DNA from: Phycisphaerae bacterium
GTDB taxonomy: Bacteria; Planctomycetota; Phycisphaerae; Sedimentisphaerales; Anaerobacaceae
DNA: 39,416 nt
Direction: 5' to 3'
Assembly (NCBI GenBank): GCA_030619925.1
Contig: JAUXAL010000037.1
Coordinates: 1-39,416, forward strand
In this document: piece by piece, positions 1 to 7,838 of the stretch
How positions within the stretch are numbered: position 1 is the first letter of the stretch
How the letters are laid out: each line of letters begins with the position of its first letter
Translations under genes and position numbers: made by a program
Notes under the pieces: model-generated
Told to the model about the DNA's origin: nothing
What the model saw: the letters and a program-made list of their open reading frames with translations, nothing else
The model's database searches: none

Positions 1-1
1 T

Positions 2-268
2 GACGACCTGTGGCATATGTTGACGTACGTCAGGGACGGCAACACAGGATACGTATACACCGACGGAGTTCTGCGAGGCACGTATTCATCGAGCTTTAGT
101 TTAGCTTCGGTAACACGGTGGTCGATAGGGCAGGAGTGGGATGATGCTGCCCCGAGCGACTTTTATACCGGCGCGGCGGACGATGTCCGCTTCTATGACT
201 ATCCTCTATCGGAGGCTGAGGTTGCCTGGCTTGCCGGCAAGACCCAGCCCTTTGACAAGCCGTTTTGA
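2..268 (+). CDS. LamG-domain surface protein, C-terminal fragment
   Basis: The gene enters from the left edge already open, and only its last 88 codons are visible. The peptide matches the closing strands of a concanavalin A-like LamG/laminin-G_3 domain: 'DLWHMLTYVRDGNTGYVYTDG', then 'RWSIGQEWD' and 'ADDVRFYDYPLSEAEVAWL'. The same blocks recur in the complete neighbour at 497 ('WSIGQEWD', 'VDDARIYDGVLTAEEV'), so the two are paralogues. LamG domains usually bind carbohydrate or protein and sit in secreted or cell-surface proteins. The protein ends soon after the domain (KTQPFDKPF), with no sorting tail. Its N-terminus, signal peptide and other domains lie outside the window, so its full role cannot be stated. 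Confidence 0.75.
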   Translation, partial: DDLWHMLTYVRDGNTGYVYTDGVLRGTYSSSFSLASVTRWSIGQEWDDAAPSDFYTGAADDVRFYDYPLSEAEVAWLAGKTQPFDKPF

Positions 269-310
269 CATGGATGAAGACGGTGAGGATAATGGCCCCG
301 TGGGTTTGCT

Positions 311-405
311 TGCCTCGCACCTGCCCGCAGCCCCGTCTTGCCCCCGTTTCTGCTTTCGCAGAAAGCAGAAACGGGGGCTGGGGCTTGCGGTAACGCGAGT
401 GCAGG
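311..405 (+). repeat. Long palindromic element, copy 1 (upstream of secreted LamG gene)
   Basis: A perfect 16-bp stem (341-356 with 362-377, loop 357-361) is nested in a longer imperfect hairpin (329-334 with 380-385) and bounded by ctcgc (314-318) / gcgag (395-399). An opposite-strand relative lies at 11123-11180, with the same ends and a different but still self-complementary core. Both copies lie upstream of a secreted-protein gene in the same relative orientation. It could be a REP/MITE-like element or a structured regulatory leader. Confidence 0.7.
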
Positions 406-450
406 CGCAAAACGAAGCAACGGGGTGACCTGGTTCCGGTACGTCGGGAC

Positions 451-502
451 TGTGGCCAAAACATGATTATCTTGACTTTTTTGAAGGAGGACTATTATGT
501 GT
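451..502 (+). promoter_or_regulatory. Conserved 52-nt start region of secreted-protein gene, copy 1
   Basis: This segment runs from 'tgtggccaaa' through a strong Shine-Dalgarno (gaaggagga, 483-491) into the first codons of the LamG gene. It matches 44 of 52 positions of the start region of the secreted protein at 10904 (minus strand 10950-10899). The match includes a 15-base identical block across the T-run and Shine-Dalgarno. The likeness continues into the signal peptides (MCRKLI / MCKRLI), suggesting shared ancestry or shared regulation. Confidence 0.7.
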
Positions 503-2788
503 AGAAAATTAATTCTTTTAACTTCTTTTGTTTTGGTGCTGGGCCTGGTCCTCACAAGAGCAGCGGATGGTGCTCGGCCTCGTCTTATTGGCTGGTGGAG
601 GTTTGACGGCGACACGCGGGACTATTCCGGTTTGGGTAACGACGGCACCGCTGTTGGCAATCCGACTTTCGTGCCCGGTAAGGTTGGCTCGGGAGCCATA
701 GACCTTGATGGGATTAGCGATTATGTGGCAATAGATGCTGTCGCAGATGACATAAGGAGCAAAAGTATTACGCTTAGCGGATGGCTCAAAACAGATAGCG
801 ATAGGAACTGCGAATGGTTTTCCTGTAATACTGCAAGTCGCGACGACGTGATTAAGATTTGTATTCAGAGTAACAAGGCCGCTTTCAGAACAGAAGAAGG
901 CATATATGCGCCGTCCACCACGGCGGTCAATGACGGCCAATGGCATTTCCTGACGCTCGTCTTTGACGGGTATACCGGACATGTATACGTCGATGGAGTT
1001 GAGGAGAATTCACACGGGGTTGACCTCACTTTTAGCGCCGATGACCTGTGGTCAATAGGCCAGGAGTGGGATAGCGGCGGCCCGGGCGCCCATTTACCCG
1101 GCACTGTAGACGACGCCCGGATCTATGACGGGGTACTAACCGCCGAAGAGGTTCGGCAGGTCATGATGGGTATACCGCCTGGTGCGGCTTTTGACCCAAG
1201 CCCTGCTGATGAGGCGACAGATGTGCCACGAGATGTGACCTTTAGCTGGACGCCGGGAGAATATGCGCCGCTGGTGAACGGGCACAAATTTTACCTTAGT
1301 GACAACTTCAACGACGTCAACGATGGCATTGGCGGAGTCACCCAGAGTGCCACCAGCTATGCTCCCGCCCAACGCCTTGATTTCGGCACGAATTACTACT
1401 GGCGAGTCGATGAGGTCAATGGGCCGCCAGACTATACGGTATACGAAGGCAAAGTCTGGAGTTTCACGACCGAGCTATTTGGTTATCCTATCGAGAACAT
1501 AACCGTCACAGCTTCCAGTGCAAGCAAAGCAGAAATGGGTCCTGAAAATACCATCAACGGCTCAGGACTGGATGATAATGACCTGCACTCGAACAAAGAG
1601 AAGGATATGTGGCTTAGCAGCACCGAACCGCTGGGGGCCTGGATCGAATTTCAGTTCGACAAGGTTTACAAACTGCACCAGATGTGGGTATGGAACTCTA
1701 ATCAAACGGTTGAGTCTTTTCTTGGTTTCGGGCTCAAGGATGTTACGATCGACTATTCGACCAACGGCACCGACTATACGACATTGGGTACAACTGCCGA
1801 GTTTGCCCGGGCGCCTGGCACGGCCGGTTATGCTTACAATACAACTATTGATTTTGCCGGCGTGGGAGTAAAGTACGTCAGGCTCACAGCTAACAGCAAC
1901 TGGGGAGGCATCATGCCCCAATATGGTCTCAGTGAGGTTCGCTTCCTGCAGATACCTGTGAATGCGAGAAAGCCCTACCCGGATTCCGGGGCAACAGGTG
2001 TGGACGTGGATGTGGTCCTGGGCTGGAATGCGGGAAGAGAGGCAGCTAAGCACGACGTGTACTTCAGCTCTGACGAGCAGGCTGTGATAGACGGTACTGC
2101 AGGTGCTACTACCGTGGCCGAGACCAGCTATGGTCCCCCATCGCTCGATTTAGGCAAGACTTACTACTGGCGGGTCGATGAGGTCAATGAGGCCAAGACC
2201 CCCAACATGTGGCAAGGCGAGCTCTGGGACTTTACGACACAAGAATATTTTGCTGTGGACGATTTCGAGAGCTACAATGACCTTAACCCCGAAGACCCTG
2301 CGAGCAAGAGGATATTTACGGTGTGGATAGACGGATACGGCATCGCAACAAACGGCTCTGTCGTTGGTTATGAGAGTCCTCCTTTTTGCGAGCAAACTAT
2401 CGTTCACAGTGGTAATCAGTCGATGCCGTTGTCCTACAGCAACACCGGTGGTGCAGCATATTCAGAGGCCGAACGCACTTTTGCTGTTGGGCAGAATTGG
2501 ACGCAAGCCGGCGCTGCGACGTTGGTGCTGTACTTCCACGGCGCTGAGGGCAACACCGGACAGTTGTATGTGAAGGTCGACGGCTCGAAAGTGGCCTATG
2601 ACGGTGATGCGGGTGACATAGCGAAAGTAGAATGGAAGCAATGGAATATCGACCTTGCATCGCTTGGCGTGGGCGTGCAGAATGTTACGAAGCTTAGTAT
2701 TGGGATTGACGGCAATGGTGCCACTGGTACATTGTACGTTGACGGCATTCGGCTGTATCGGCAGGCTCCACAGCCAGAAGCACCGTGA
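497..2788 (+). CDS. Secreted LamG / F5-8 type C (discoidin) multidomain protein
   Basis: This 763-residue exported protein opens with MCRKLILLTSFVLVLGLVL, a signal peptide. Domains in order: LamG-type jelly roll (about 31-227, 'WWRFDGDTRDYSGLGNDG', 'WSIGQEWD'); an Ig/Fn3-like module (about 228-326, 'YYWRVDEVNG...WSFTT'); an F5/8 type C-like galactose-binding fold (about 328-480, 'EFQFDKVYKLHQMWVWN', 'KYVRLTANSNWGG'); a second Ig/Fn3-like module (about 481-580, 'HDVYFSSDEQ', 'YYWRVDEVNEA'); and a C-terminal domain opening 'FAVDDFESYND', which I recognise from Planctomycetota surface proteins. No catalytic domain is apparent, so a carbohydrate- or surface-binding role is inferred from the domain families. 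The start is set by the strong gaaggagga 5 nt upstream. A terminator follows at 2867. It is a paralogue of the truncated upstream gene. Confidence 0.85.
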   Translation: MCRKLILLTSFVLVLGLVLTRAADGARPRLIGWWRFDGDTRDYSGLGNDGTAVGNPTFVPGKVGSGAIDLDGISDYVAIDAVADDIRSKSITLSGWLKTDSDRNCEWFSCNTASRDDVIKICIQSNKAAFRTEEGIYAPSTTAVNDGQWHFLTLVFDGYTGHVYVDGVEENSHGVDLTFSADDLWSIGQEWDSGGPGAHLPGTVDDARIYDGVLTAEEVRQVMMGIPPGAAFDPSPADEATDVPRDVTFSWTPGEYAPLVNGHKFYLSDNFNDVNDGIGGVTQSATSYAPAQRLDFGTNYYWRVDEVNGPPDYTVYEGKVWSFTTELFGYPIENITVTASSASKAEMGPENTINGSGLDDNDLHSNKEKDMWLSSTEPLGAWIEFQFDKVYKLHQMWVWNSNQTVESFLGFGLKDVTIDYSTNGTDYTTLGTTAEFARAPGTAGYAYNTTIDFAGVGVKYVRLTANSNWGGIMPQYGLSEVRFLQIPVNARKPYPDSGATGVDVDVVLGWNAGREAAKHDVYFSSDEQAVIDGTAGATTVAETSYGPPSLDLGKTYYWRVDEVNEAKTPNMWQGELWDFTTQEYFAVDDFESYNDLNPEDPASKRIFTVWIDGYGIATNGSVVGYESPPFCEQTIVHSGNQSMPLSYSNTGGAAYSEAERTFAVGQNWTQAGAATLVLYFHGAEGNTGQLYVKVDGSKVAYDGDAGDIAKVEWKQWNIDLASLGVGVQNVTKLSIGIDGNGATGTLYVDGIRLYRQAPQPEAP

Positions 2789-2812
2789 GTGGCAATTAAG
2801 ATTGCATGGTTG

Positions 2813-2840
2813 ACCCCGACCCCTCTACGAGGGGCGGGGT
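2813..2840 (+). terminator. GC-rich hairpin after LamG gene
   Basis: Bases 2813-2825 pair with 2829-2840 (acccc-g-cccctc / gaggggcggggt, with one bulged base and a 3-nt loop). There is no T-run after it, so by itself it is a weak terminator candidate. It is followed 27 nt later by a canonical one. Confidence 0.5.
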
Positions 2841-2866
2841 TGTTATGGCAGATTCGCATCAGTTCG

Positions 2867-2901
2867 GGGCTTATACCGATTGATTCGGTATAAGCCCTTT
2901 T
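2867..2901 (+). terminator. Rho-independent terminator of LamG gene
   Basis: A perfect 13-bp stem (2867-2879 with 2885-2897, gggcttataccga and its complement) with a 5-nt loop is followed directly by TTTT. It ends transcription from the + strand before the convergent fab operon. Confidence 0.8.
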
Positions 2902-2998
2902 ATAATTGATTATTGCAGAAGGAGATAGAAGACGGAGGCCGGAGGAATATCCAATATCGAATAAGGAATAGTGAATGATGAAGCGAAGCGACAGGGGG

Positions 2999-3736
2999 TT
3001 ACATAGCCATGCCCCCGTCGACACAAAGGACCTGGCCGGTAATGTAGCCGGCCTCGTCGCTGGCGAGAAAGGCAACGGCCTTGGCTACGTCATCAACAGT
3101 GCCAAATCTTCGCAGAGGTATGATTTGCTTTGTGGCGTCTTTAACCGGCTGGGGTAATTTGTCCGTCATCTCGGTAATAATAAAGCCCGGTGCGATGCAA
3201 TTGGCCGTTACGTTCTTCTTTGCGAGCTCACGGGCTATGGTCTTGGTCAAGCCAATGAGTCCGGCCTTGCTGGCGGCATAATTACTCTGGCCTGCATTAC
3301 CCATTACGCCGGCAACCGAGCTAAGACTGATAATACGGCCGAACTTGTTGCGAACCATAAACTTTGCGGCAGTCCGCATCGCAACAAAGGCGGCCCGAAG
3401 GTTAACGTCAATAACCTTGTCGAAGTCCTCATCGCTCATTCGCATAATCAGCCCATCGCGAGTGATACCGGCATTGTTCACTAAGATTCCTATCCCGCCG
3501 AATTCGGAAGACAAGGACTCAAGTGTCTCGGTAAACCTGGCTGTATCGGTTATATCCACACATTTGGTTACGACCGTAAAGCCGGCTTGCTTTATCACAT
3601 CTTCAAGCTCGCTAAGCTGCTCGGCGTTTATATCCAGCCCGGCGACGAGGCGGCCCTGCTTGAGCAATTCAAGAACAATTGCCCGGCCTATCCCTCTGGC
3701 GGCGCCGGTTACAACAGCCAGTCTTTTTTCCGACAT
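2999..3736 (-). CDS. fabG: 3-oxoacyl-[acyl-carrier-protein] reductase
   Basis: FabG is a cytosolic short-chain dehydrogenase that reduces 3-oxoacyl-ACP with NADPH in the fatty acid elongation cycle. The 245-residue length is typical. The Rossmann motif TGAARGIG is at residues 10-17, NNAG at 87-90, the catalytic Ser140-Tyr153-Lys157 ('SLSSVAG...SNYAASKAG') has the family spacing, and the end 'GYITGQVLCVDGGMAM' is characteristic. GGAG lies 9 nt before the start. It is the last visible gene of the rpmF-plsX-fabH-fabD-fabG operon. The acpP and fabF genes that often follow fabG are absent here; the next gene is convergent. A gap of 220 bp filled with repeats separates it from fabD. Confidence 0.95.
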   Translation of the reverse strand: MSEKRLAVVTGAARGIGRAIVLELLKQGRLVAGLDINAEQLSELEDVIKQAGFTVVTKCVDITDTARFTETLESLSSEFGGIGILVNNAGITRDGLIMRMSDEDFDKVIDVNLRAAFVAMRTAAKFMVRNKFGRIISLSSVAGVMGNAGQSNYAASKAGLIGLTKTIARELAKKNVTANCIAPGFIITEMTDKLPQPVKDATKQIIPLRRFGTVDDVAKAVAFLASDEAGYITGQVLCVDGGMAM

Positions 3737-3768
3737 CCTTAAAATCTCCCAATATTGCGCATTTCATA

Positions 3769-3922
3769 CTTCGAATCTTGTGCAAATCCGAATATCGAAA
3801 TTCGAAATCCGAAACAATCTCAAAATCCAAAATTCAAATGTCCTAAACCTTGAGTTTTGAATTTTGTATTTCGGTCATTTGAATTTGTTTAGTATTTCGT
3901 GCTTCGAATTTCGTATTTTATC
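3769..3922. repeat. AT-rich interspersed word-repeat region between fabD and fabG
   Basis: This stretch is built from variants of 'cgaaatccgaa', 'aattcaaatg' and their complements, forming two inverted arms (about 3788-3839 against about 3876-3922). Bases 3856-3890 match 38632-38666 at 34 of 35 positions, 35 kb away on the same strand. No reading frame in it resembles a protein. It interrupts an operon without apparent damage to the flanking genes. Confidence 0.7.
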
Positions 3923-3956
3923 TTTCACATTACGCTGTGGCTTTATGCTTTTTGCT

Positions 3957-4886
3957 TCACAACTCCTTTATTGATTGCAAAGTACTTACATTGACAACTT
4001 TTGTTTTTCTGTTGATTCTTCGCATCAGCCCTGTCAAGACTCTGCCCGGCCCGATTTCGTAAAACTTCTCCACGCCGTCAGCCAAAAGTCTCTCCATACA
4101 TTTTTGCCAGAAAATAGAGTGAGTCAATTGCTTTATCAGGCCTTCTGCGATTTCTTTAGCGCTTTGGTAATAACCTGCATTAATATTGGCGATAATCTCG
4201 ATTTCTGACGGTTCTGAAATCCGGCAATTCGACAAAGCCAGCTTAAGAGCTTCCGCGGCGCTGGACATCATTTGAGTATGGAAAGCGCCGGCCACCTCCA
4301 AGGGCACAGCTTTTATAGCTCCGTATTTTTCCGCCAATTCTTTTGCTCGCCCGCAGGCCGCTCTTGCGCCACTTACCACAATTTGCCCGGGGCAGTTGAA
4401 ATTGACAGGTGCTAAGAGTTCATTTTCGCCGGCCTCGGCACAAAGCTGGCTGACTTTTTCTTCGTCAAGACCAATAATACTAACCATCGCACCTTCAGTG
4501 GCGTCAGCGGCGGCTTGCATCGCCTGCCCACGTTTCTGTACAAGGACAAGAGCGTCCTGGAAACTAATCACGCCTGCAGCATAAAGGGCCGTATATTCGC
4601 CCAAACTAAGACCTGCTGTTACGTCCACACTTATACCGCTGGTGGCGGGGTCGGTCTTGAGAGCCTCTAATATAGCCGCAGAAGTTACAAAAATCGCAGG
4701 CTGCGAAATCGTCGTGCTATTTAATTTTTCCGCAGGACCTTCGAAACAGATACTGCTCAAATCAAACCCGAGGATATTGTTTGCCCTTTCAAAAATCTCT
4801 GCCGCCGCAGGAAATGCCTGGGCAATTTCGGCGCCCATTCCTATAACTTGAGCACCCTGTCCCGGAAATAAAAAAGCAGTCTTCAT
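3957..4886 (-). CDS. fabD: Malonyl-CoA:ACP transacylase
   Basis: FabD moves malonate from CoA to acyl carrier protein, supplying the two-carbon donor for fatty acid synthesis in the cytosol. It has 309 residues, normal for the family. The N-terminus has FPGQGAQ (7-13). The nucleophile is Ser94 in GLSLGEY, where many bacteria have GHSLGEY; the Leu variant also occurs in cyanobacterial and plant-type enzymes. The later GAFHT block supplies the catalytic histidine. The start MKTAFLFPGQ agrees with the family, although the ribosome binding site is weak. A 70-bp gap with a hairpin separates it from fabH. Confidence 0.94.
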   Translation of the reverse strand: MKTAFLFPGQGAQVIGMGAEIAQAFPAAAEIFERANNILGFDLSSICFEGPAEKLNSTTISQPAIFVTSAAILEALKTDPATSGISVDVTAGLSLGEYTALYAAGVISFQDALVLVQKRGQAMQAAADATEGAMVSIIGLDEEKVSQLCAEAGENELLAPVNFNCPGQIVVSGARAACGRAKELAEKYGAIKAVPLEVAGAFHTQMMSSAAEALKLALSNCRISEPSEIEIIANINAGYYQSAKEIAEGLIKQLTHSIFWQKCMERLLADGVEKFYEIGPGRVLTGLMRRINRKTKVVNVSTLQSIKEL

Positions 4887-4909
4887 ATTTCGTGTCTCGT
4901 CGCTCGTGG

Positions 4910-4950
4910 CCCGTGACTCGTATCCGGTAGTTCGGGTCGCGGGTCACGGG
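4910..4950. repeat. Intercistronic hairpin between fabH and fabD
   Basis: cccgtgac (4910-4917) pairs with gtcacggg (4943-4950), surrounded by 'cgtgtctcgtcgctcgtgg'-type word repeats. There is no T-run. Either a repeat insertion or an mRNA processing or stability structure would fit. Confidence 0.5.
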
Positions 4951-4957
4951 TGAAGAG

Positions 4958-6058
4958 TTAAAACTCAATCACATTTGCACCCCAGGTCAATCCTGCCCCG
5001 AAAGCCACCAAAATAATAATATCGCCGCGTTTGATTTTTCCGGTACTGACGCACTCATCAAAGGCAATCGGCACCGAAGCCGCTGATGTATTGCCGTACT
5101 CGCTGATATTTATAAAGACCTTTTCGTCCGGCAGGTTTAAGCGCTTGGCCGCAGATTCAATAATCCTCGCGTTCATTTGGTGTGAAATAATCATCTTGAT
5201 ATCATCAAGGCCTAATCCACAATGATTCATGCAGTCAGTAACAGTTTCAACGATTCGCCGAATAGCCTGCTGATAGACTTCTCTACCCTTGATTTGCATA
5301 TAAATTTTCTTCGGGTCGGCCAGCTCTTTGTGCGCCGGATAACGAGAACCATACGCCTGGCAATTCAATGCCTCCCAGCGGTCCCCATCAGAAGACATAG
5401 TGCTGTACATAATACCCTTGCGCTGGTCATCAACTCGTTCAAGCACCACCGCTCCGGCACCGTCGCCGAAAAGGATACAGCTTCTCCTGTCCGTCCAGTC
5501 AGTGATCTTAGTCAAGGTTTCAGCACCTATTACGAGGGCGTTTTCGATTCGGCCGCTTTCTATAAACTGCTGCACAATGGAAAGTCCATACACAAAACCG
5601 CTGCACGCAGCGGCTAAATCGAACACCCAGGCCTTCTTTGCCCGCAGAGCCCGCTGGACAAAGCTCGCCGTAGATGGGAAAACCATCTCGGGCGTAATCG
5701 TGGCTACAATAATAAGCTCAACATCTGCGGCATCGAGATTTGCCTCGGCCAAAGCTTTCTTAGCCGCTTCCGTGGCTAAAAATGCTGTGGTTTCGCTGTC
5801 AGCGGTAATATGTCGAACCTTGATACCGGTCCGCGTCGTAATCCATTCGTCTGAGGTGTCCACCATCTTGGCAAGCTCTTCATTCGTTAATGTTTTGGCC
5901 GGCGCAAATGAACCACAACCGGTAATGACTGCGTGATAAGTGGGAGCCCGACCGTTAATTGAATTGTTCATCTCGTTAGACACATGTGGATATTGGCAAA
6001 GTTTTTCCTTATGAGAAATACCTGTTTTTTTATTTTCGGAATGTCTAACAGGATTCAT
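4958..6058 (-). CDS. fabH: 3-oxoacyl-[acyl-carrier-protein] synthase III
   Basis: FabH condenses acetyl-CoA (or a branched primer) with malonyl-ACP to start fatty acid synthesis. The thiolase-fold sequence shows the active Cys152 in 'DLAAACSGFVYG', the His of 'SHQMNARI' and the Asn of 'YGNTSAASVP', completing the Cys-His-Asn triad; 'TSDEWITTRTGI' is also typical. As called it has 366 residues, about 30 longer than usual, because of the N-terminal stretch MNPVRHSENKK to VSNE. This start has a good binding site (aagga) overlapping the plsX stop codon, with a 9-nt gap. The alternative ATG at 5971 gives a family-like 337 residues but has only a weak site. Function is certain; the start is not. 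Confidence 0.93.
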   Translation of the reverse strand: MNPVRHSENKKTGISHKEKLCQYPHVSNEMNNSINGRAPTYHAVITGCGSFAPAKTLTNEELAKMVDTSDEWITTRTGIKVRHITADSETTAFLATEAAKKALAEANLDAADVELIIVATITPEMVFPSTASFVQRALRAKKAWVFDLAAACSGFVYGLSIVQQFIESGRIENALVIGAETLTKITDWTDRRSCILFGDGAGAVVLERVDDQRKGIMYSTMSSDGDRWEALNCQAYGSRYPAHKELADPKKIYMQIKGREVYQQAIRRIVETVTDCMNHCGLGLDDIKMIISHQMNARIIESAAKRLNLPDEKVFINISEYGNTSAASVPIAFDECVSTGKIKRGDIIILVAFGAGLTWGANVIEF

Positions 6059-6067
6059 CAGTTGTCC

Positions 6068-7144
6068 TTACGCAAGTTTCTGAGGGTTCGCATTTTGAGA
6101 GTTGCCGAGCGCACTTTTTTGCGTCTGGAGTCCCTGCAATTGATCATCGAATGGGGTTTGTGACAGATACTCAGTGATCTTATCGTTTATTCTTTTTGTG
6201 TAGTATGTTTTGGAGGCCAAAATGGCATTTTTTATCGTTCTGCTCCGACTTGAGCCGTGGCAGATAACTGCTGTTCCGTTAATGCCTAACAGCAGGGCTC
6301 CGCCATATTCGTTATAGTCATATTTCTTGTAAATTCTCGTCATCACCGGTTTAAATTTCATAGCAAGCCGAAGCTTCTCCTCCATAAGCTCGTGTTTTAT
6401 CGCCTTGAACAGTCCGTCAACAAGGCCCTCGGTGAGCTTTAAGATCACATTGCCGACGAAACCTTCGCAGATTGCGACGTCGCAAATACCCTTAAAAATA
6501 TCTCTTCCCTCAATATTGCCAACGAAGTTCATATTCGTATCGGCTTTCATAAGCTCGCGTGCCTTTTTAACGACCTCGTTTCCCTTTGCGTCTTCGGCGC
6601 CGATACTCATAAGGCCGGCCCTTGGGTTTTCAATCCCAAGCAGATGTTTTGAATAGATGCTCGCCATCACCGCATACTGATAAAGATGTATTGGTTTACA
6701 GGCGATATTGGCGCCCACGTCACATATTGTTACGGGCCCTTCAAATGTGGGAAACACTACTGCTATCCCCGGGCGATTAACACCGGGTAGATTTCTCATC
6801 CTCATCTGGAAAGCTGCAACGCAGGCACCGGTATTACCTGCTGAAATGACCGCGTCAACCTGGCCCCTTTTAGCCAGTTTGGCGATAGTGGCGATTGAGC
6901 TCTTCGGTTTCTTTCGCAGACTCCCTATCGGCGGCTCGTCCATACCGATGACGTCGGGAGCGTGAACCACACTAATCGCACCTTTGCGGGACTTCAAAGA
7001 AGGTAATTGCGGCTCTATCGTTTCGGCGGGGCCGACAAGTATCAGCTCAACGTCTTCGGCAAGCAGTTCAATTGATTCCAGCGCCCCGGCGATAATCTCA
7101 TCCGGCGCATTATCGCCTCCCATTGCATCAATTGCTATTCGCAT
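6068..7144 (-). CDS. plsX: Phosphate acyltransferase PlsX
   Basis: PlsX converts acyl-ACP to acyl-phosphate, the donor for PlsY in phospholipid synthesis, and links fatty acid to membrane lipid production. The sequence opens with the diagnostic MRIAIDAMGGDNAP, and has 'SAGNTGACVAA', 'GANIACKP', 'IEGRDIFKG', 'CDVAICEGFVGNVILK' and 'EYGGALLLGI'. The frame stays open 23 codons further upstream, but that part overlaps rpmF and adds nothing family-like, so I use the ATG at 7144, 14 nt after the rpmF stop (358 residues). No good binding site sits in front; aaggag lies 22 nt upstream inside rpmF, so translation may be coupled. The tail 'LQGLQTQKSALGNSQNANPQKLA' is variable. Confidence 0.94.
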   Translation of the reverse strand: MRIAIDAMGGDNAPDEIIAGALESIELLAEDVELILVGPAETIEPQLPSLKSRKGAISVVHAPDVIGMDEPPIGSLRKKPKSSIATIAKLAKRGQVDAVISAGNTGACVAAFQMRMRNLPGVNRPGIAVVFPTFEGPVTICDVGANIACKPIHLYQYAVMASIYSKHLLGIENPRAGLMSIGAEDAKGNEVVKKARELMKADTNMNFVGNIEGRDIFKGICDVAICEGFVGNVILKLTEGLVDGLFKAIKHELMEEKLRLAMKFKPVMTRIYKKYDYNEYGGALLLGINGTAVICHGSSRSRTIKNAILASKTYYTKRINDKITEYLSQTPFDDQLQGLQTQKSALGNSQNANPQKLA

Positions 7145-7158
7145 TTTTTTTGCTGCTT

Positions 7159-7344
7159 CTATGAGGACTCCTTGCCGAGCTTCAATGTGATTTTCGGGTT
7201 GACATAACCGCAATTTTCACACGCGGCATGCGGCAGCTTGGCCTGGCCGCATTTTTTGCAGACAGAATAATTTGCGGTCTCGAGCCGATGATGGCTGCGA
7301 CGAGTGCGTGTTCTGCTCTTACTGGTCTTCTTCGAAGGTAACAT
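7159..7344 (-). CDS. rpmF: 50S ribosomal protein L32, zinc-binding form
   Basis: L32 is a small basic protein of the large ribosomal subunit. The 61 residues begin MLPSKKTSKSRTRTRRSHHR, the usual Lys/Arg-rich arm, followed by a zinc ribbon with C29-x2-C32 and C42-x2-C45 ('VCKKCGQAKLPHAACENCGY'). This is the C+ form, as opposed to zinc-free copies induced in zinc starvation. GGAG sits 9 nt before the start. The order rpmF-plsX-fabH is widespread. The yceD/DUF177 gene that commonly precedes rpmF is missing; instead there is a promoter and a 160-nt leader. Confidence 0.95.
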   Translation of the reverse strand: MLPSKKTSKSRTRTRRSHHRLETANYSVCKKCGQAKLPHAACENCGYVNPKITLKLGKESS

Positions 7345-7403
7345 TCTTAACTACTCCACACAGTTTTGAAAGCCACTTATTGAACTTTGCGTTATTAAAG
7401 CAA

Positions 7404-7452
7404 CACCGGGTGCCGCCGTCTTGTGCTTCGCAGAGTAGTACAAACTCGTCAG
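7404..7452 (-). repeat. Palindromic repeat family A, degenerate copy a
   Basis: Read on the minus strand this contains 'cgagtttgtactactctgcg', identical to copy c at 31264-31283, followed by 'aagca' and a diverged right end (ggcggcacccggtg). The central 'gcgcttcgctgcgaag' part of the other copies is missing. It lies inside the predicted 5' leader of the rpmF operon. Confidence 0.65.
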
Positions 7453-7512
7453 TCCCATTTATTTTGCAAACATCAATAATACTAAAATACGAGCGACTAC
7501 TAAGAAACAGCT

Positions 7513-7541
7513 TAAATAGTTAACTGCCGGGACTTTGTCAA
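7513..7541 (-). promoter_or_regulatory. Sigma70-type promoter of the rpmF-plsX-fab operon
   Basis: On the minus strand TTGACA (7541-7536) is followed after 17 nt by TATTTA (7518-7513). This is close to the consensus with ideal spacing. Predicted transcription starts near 7505, giving a leader of about 160 nt before rpmF. Confidence 0.7.
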
Positions 7542-7742
7542 GGGAAATTTAACGGAATAAGCGGCTTGTTGGTGTAAAAGGCGGTTTTTTCGGGAGTTTT
7601 TCTAATTTTCGTCATTGCGAGCCCTTCGCTTTGCTCAGGATAAACTCCGCAAAGCAAAACCACGAGGCCAGAAGAGCATAACATAGTCCTTACAATCAAC
7701 CTTCTTACGGCCCGGCAGACCCCAGCTCTTATTATGAATACA
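7542..7742. other. Intergenic spacer with dispersed 'cattgcgagc' repeat
   Basis: No gene is supported. Bases around 7612-7650 (gtcattgcgagcccttcgct...) resemble the dispersed element also present at about 25290. The rest shows no clear signal beyond the flanking promoter and hairpin. Confidence 0.5.
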
Positions 7743-7774
7743 GGGCCCACGCCCAGAAACTCAGGCGTGGGCCC
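7743..7774 (-). terminator. Strong hairpin downstream of the 1021-residue protein gene
   Basis: gggcccacgcc (7743-7753) pairs perfectly with ggcgtgggccc (7764-7774) around a 10-nt loop. It lies 65 nt past the stop of the gene at 7839 (minus strand). There is no proper T-run on the minus side, so it may be an RNA 3' end stabiliser rather than a simple intrinsic terminator. Confidence 0.6.
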
Positions 7775-7838
7775 ATTTAATCACCTTTGCTCCGGAACCT
7801 GTCGGCTCAGCAACATTGTGTCGTTGTAATCTTCAAGA

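Noticed and set aside
96-464. Antisense frames opposite the LamG genes
   Set aside because: Shadows of the coding strand and of the palindrome at 311-405.
7159-7213. Upstream extension of plsX into rpmF
   Set aside because: Adds residues unlike PlsX and overlaps a certain gene; MRIAIDAMGGD is the family start.
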